From JBFGFG01 sp041627475 (lineage in GTDB: Bacteria; Actinomycetota; Nitriliruptoria; Nitriliruptorales; Nitriliruptoraceae): a stretch of 6,217 nt of DNA. Every line of letters starts with the position of its first letter. The first letter of the stretch is position 1. The notes under the pieces were generated by a model, which worked only from the letters and a program-made list of their open reading frames with translations, did not search any database and was not told the origin of the DNA. Positions 5,957 through 6,217 of this stretch are shown here, piece after piece. Position numbers and translations under genes: made by a program. The stretch is from the NCBI GenBank assembly GCA_041627475.1, contig JBFKQZ010000190.1:1-6217 (forward strand). Direction: 5' to 3'.

Positions 5957-6217
5957 TCAGCGGGCCGAGGCCACTTCCGGTGGCGACTGCGCCGTCGGTC
6001 GGGTGCCACGGGGGTAGGTGGTGTGCACCGCACGCCCCTTCGGTGACCGGCGCAGCTCGAACCGGCCGGTGTCGCCGTCCAGGTGCGGGTGCCAGTAGGT
6101 CGAGTGCAGGCGCCGGTGGTGCCTGCGGCAAAGACTGAGGAGGTTGTCGACCCGATGGTCGCGCGGGTCCTCGTTGAGATGATGCACATCCACGTGCGCC
6201 ACCGGCGCGCGGCAGCC
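5957..6217 (-). CDS. HNH endonuclease, C-terminal part (5' end beyond window)
   Basis: The 86 visible codons run in one frame from the right edge to a TGA at 5957-5959. They encode an HNH nuclease fold: GC at residues 1-2 (probably part of a zinc-binding cysteine pair whose other member is off the edge), DVHHLNED (10-17), Asn25 in VDNLLSLC, and Cys30-R-R-His33-His34. These supply the expected His-Asn-His metal site and second zinc cysteine. A hydrophilic tail of about 48 residues follows. A GTG at 6202 could in principle start a short protein, but it has no ribosome binding site and would lose the zinc cysteine, so the fragment reading is preferred. It could be a stand-alone HNH protein or the end of a DUF222/13E12-type actinobacterial HNH protein. 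The rest of the gene is needed to decide. No functional link to the neighbouring operon is apparent. Confidence 0.82.
   Translation of the reverse strand, partial: GCRAPVAHVDVHHLNEDPRDHRVDNLLSLCRRHHRRLHSTYWHPHLDGDTGRFELRRSPKGRAVHTTYPRGTRPTAQSPPEVASAR

Noticed and set aside
1999..6138. A 1379-codon open frame on the plus strand spanning several genes.
   Set aside because: It runs antisense to three well-supported genes and out of frame with glpD. Its translation is low-complexity Arg/Ala/Pro/Ser/Gly-rich with no family motif. Very long shadow frames are expected where stop codons are rare in G+C-rich DNA.
5866..6189. An N-terminal extension of the flavoprotein frame overlapping the HNH gene.
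   Set aside because: It overlaps the HNH coding region in another frame and crosses its terminator. The GTG at 5865 has a good GGAG site and gives a length close to relatives.
1..6217. Looked for tRNA/rRNA genes, CRISPR arrays, insertion-sequence ends and riboswitches.
   Set aside because: None seen. Coding regions cover nearly everything, and the two short gaps hold only promoter-like and terminator-like elements.

Overview
The window comes from a very G+C-rich bacterium. It shows strong third-position G/C bias, frequent GTG starts, GGAG/GAGGA-type ribosome binding sites and actinobacterial protein families, so an actinomycete-type member of the Actinomycetota is the best guess. The sequence does not settle the genus.

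Layout, left to right: (1) an M24 (Xaa-Pro peptidase/prolidase-like) gene on the minus strand, running off the left edge; (2) a 126-bp divergent intergenic region with candidate promoters, a 17-bp imperfect direct repeat and small palindromes; (3) glpD on the plus strand, an FAD-dependent glycerol-3-phosphate dehydrogenase of 535 aa; (4) a tight three-gene minus-strand operon convergent with glpD, transcribed from about 5.9 kb down to 2.4 kb: an FAD-linked oxidase resembling alkyldihydroxyacetonephosphate synthase (AGPS), a GlpC/GlcF-type iron-sulfur protein with CCG domains, and a diacylglycerol-kinase-family lipid kinase. These genes overlap by 8 and 4 bp, so they are probably translationally coupled; (5) a short intergenic region with a candidate operon promoter and the hairpin terminator of the next gene; (6) the C-terminal end of an HNH endonuclease gene on the minus strand, cut by the right edge.

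The four central genes look like one metabolic neighbourhood around glycerol-3-phosphate, DHAP and glycerolipids. GlpD oxidises G3P to DHAP and passes electrons to quinone, the flavoprotein resembles the enzyme that makes alkyl-DHAP from acyl-DHAP, and the kinase phosphorylates a lipid such as diacylglycerol. A similar grouping (glpD1, AGPS-like flavoprotein, diacylglycerol kinase) is known from the Mycobacterium tuberculosis Rv2249c-Rv2252 region. The notable difference here is the Fe-S/CCG electron-transfer protein placed between flavoprotein and kinase. AGPS chemistry is redox-neutral overall and needs no electron acceptor, so this partner suggests that the flavoprotein works as a dehydrogenase on an unknown, possibly lipid- or glycerol-derived, substrate. 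This pairing is the most interesting thing in the window. No RNA genes, CRISPR arrays or insertion sequences were seen, and no gene-free stretch exceeds 300 bases.
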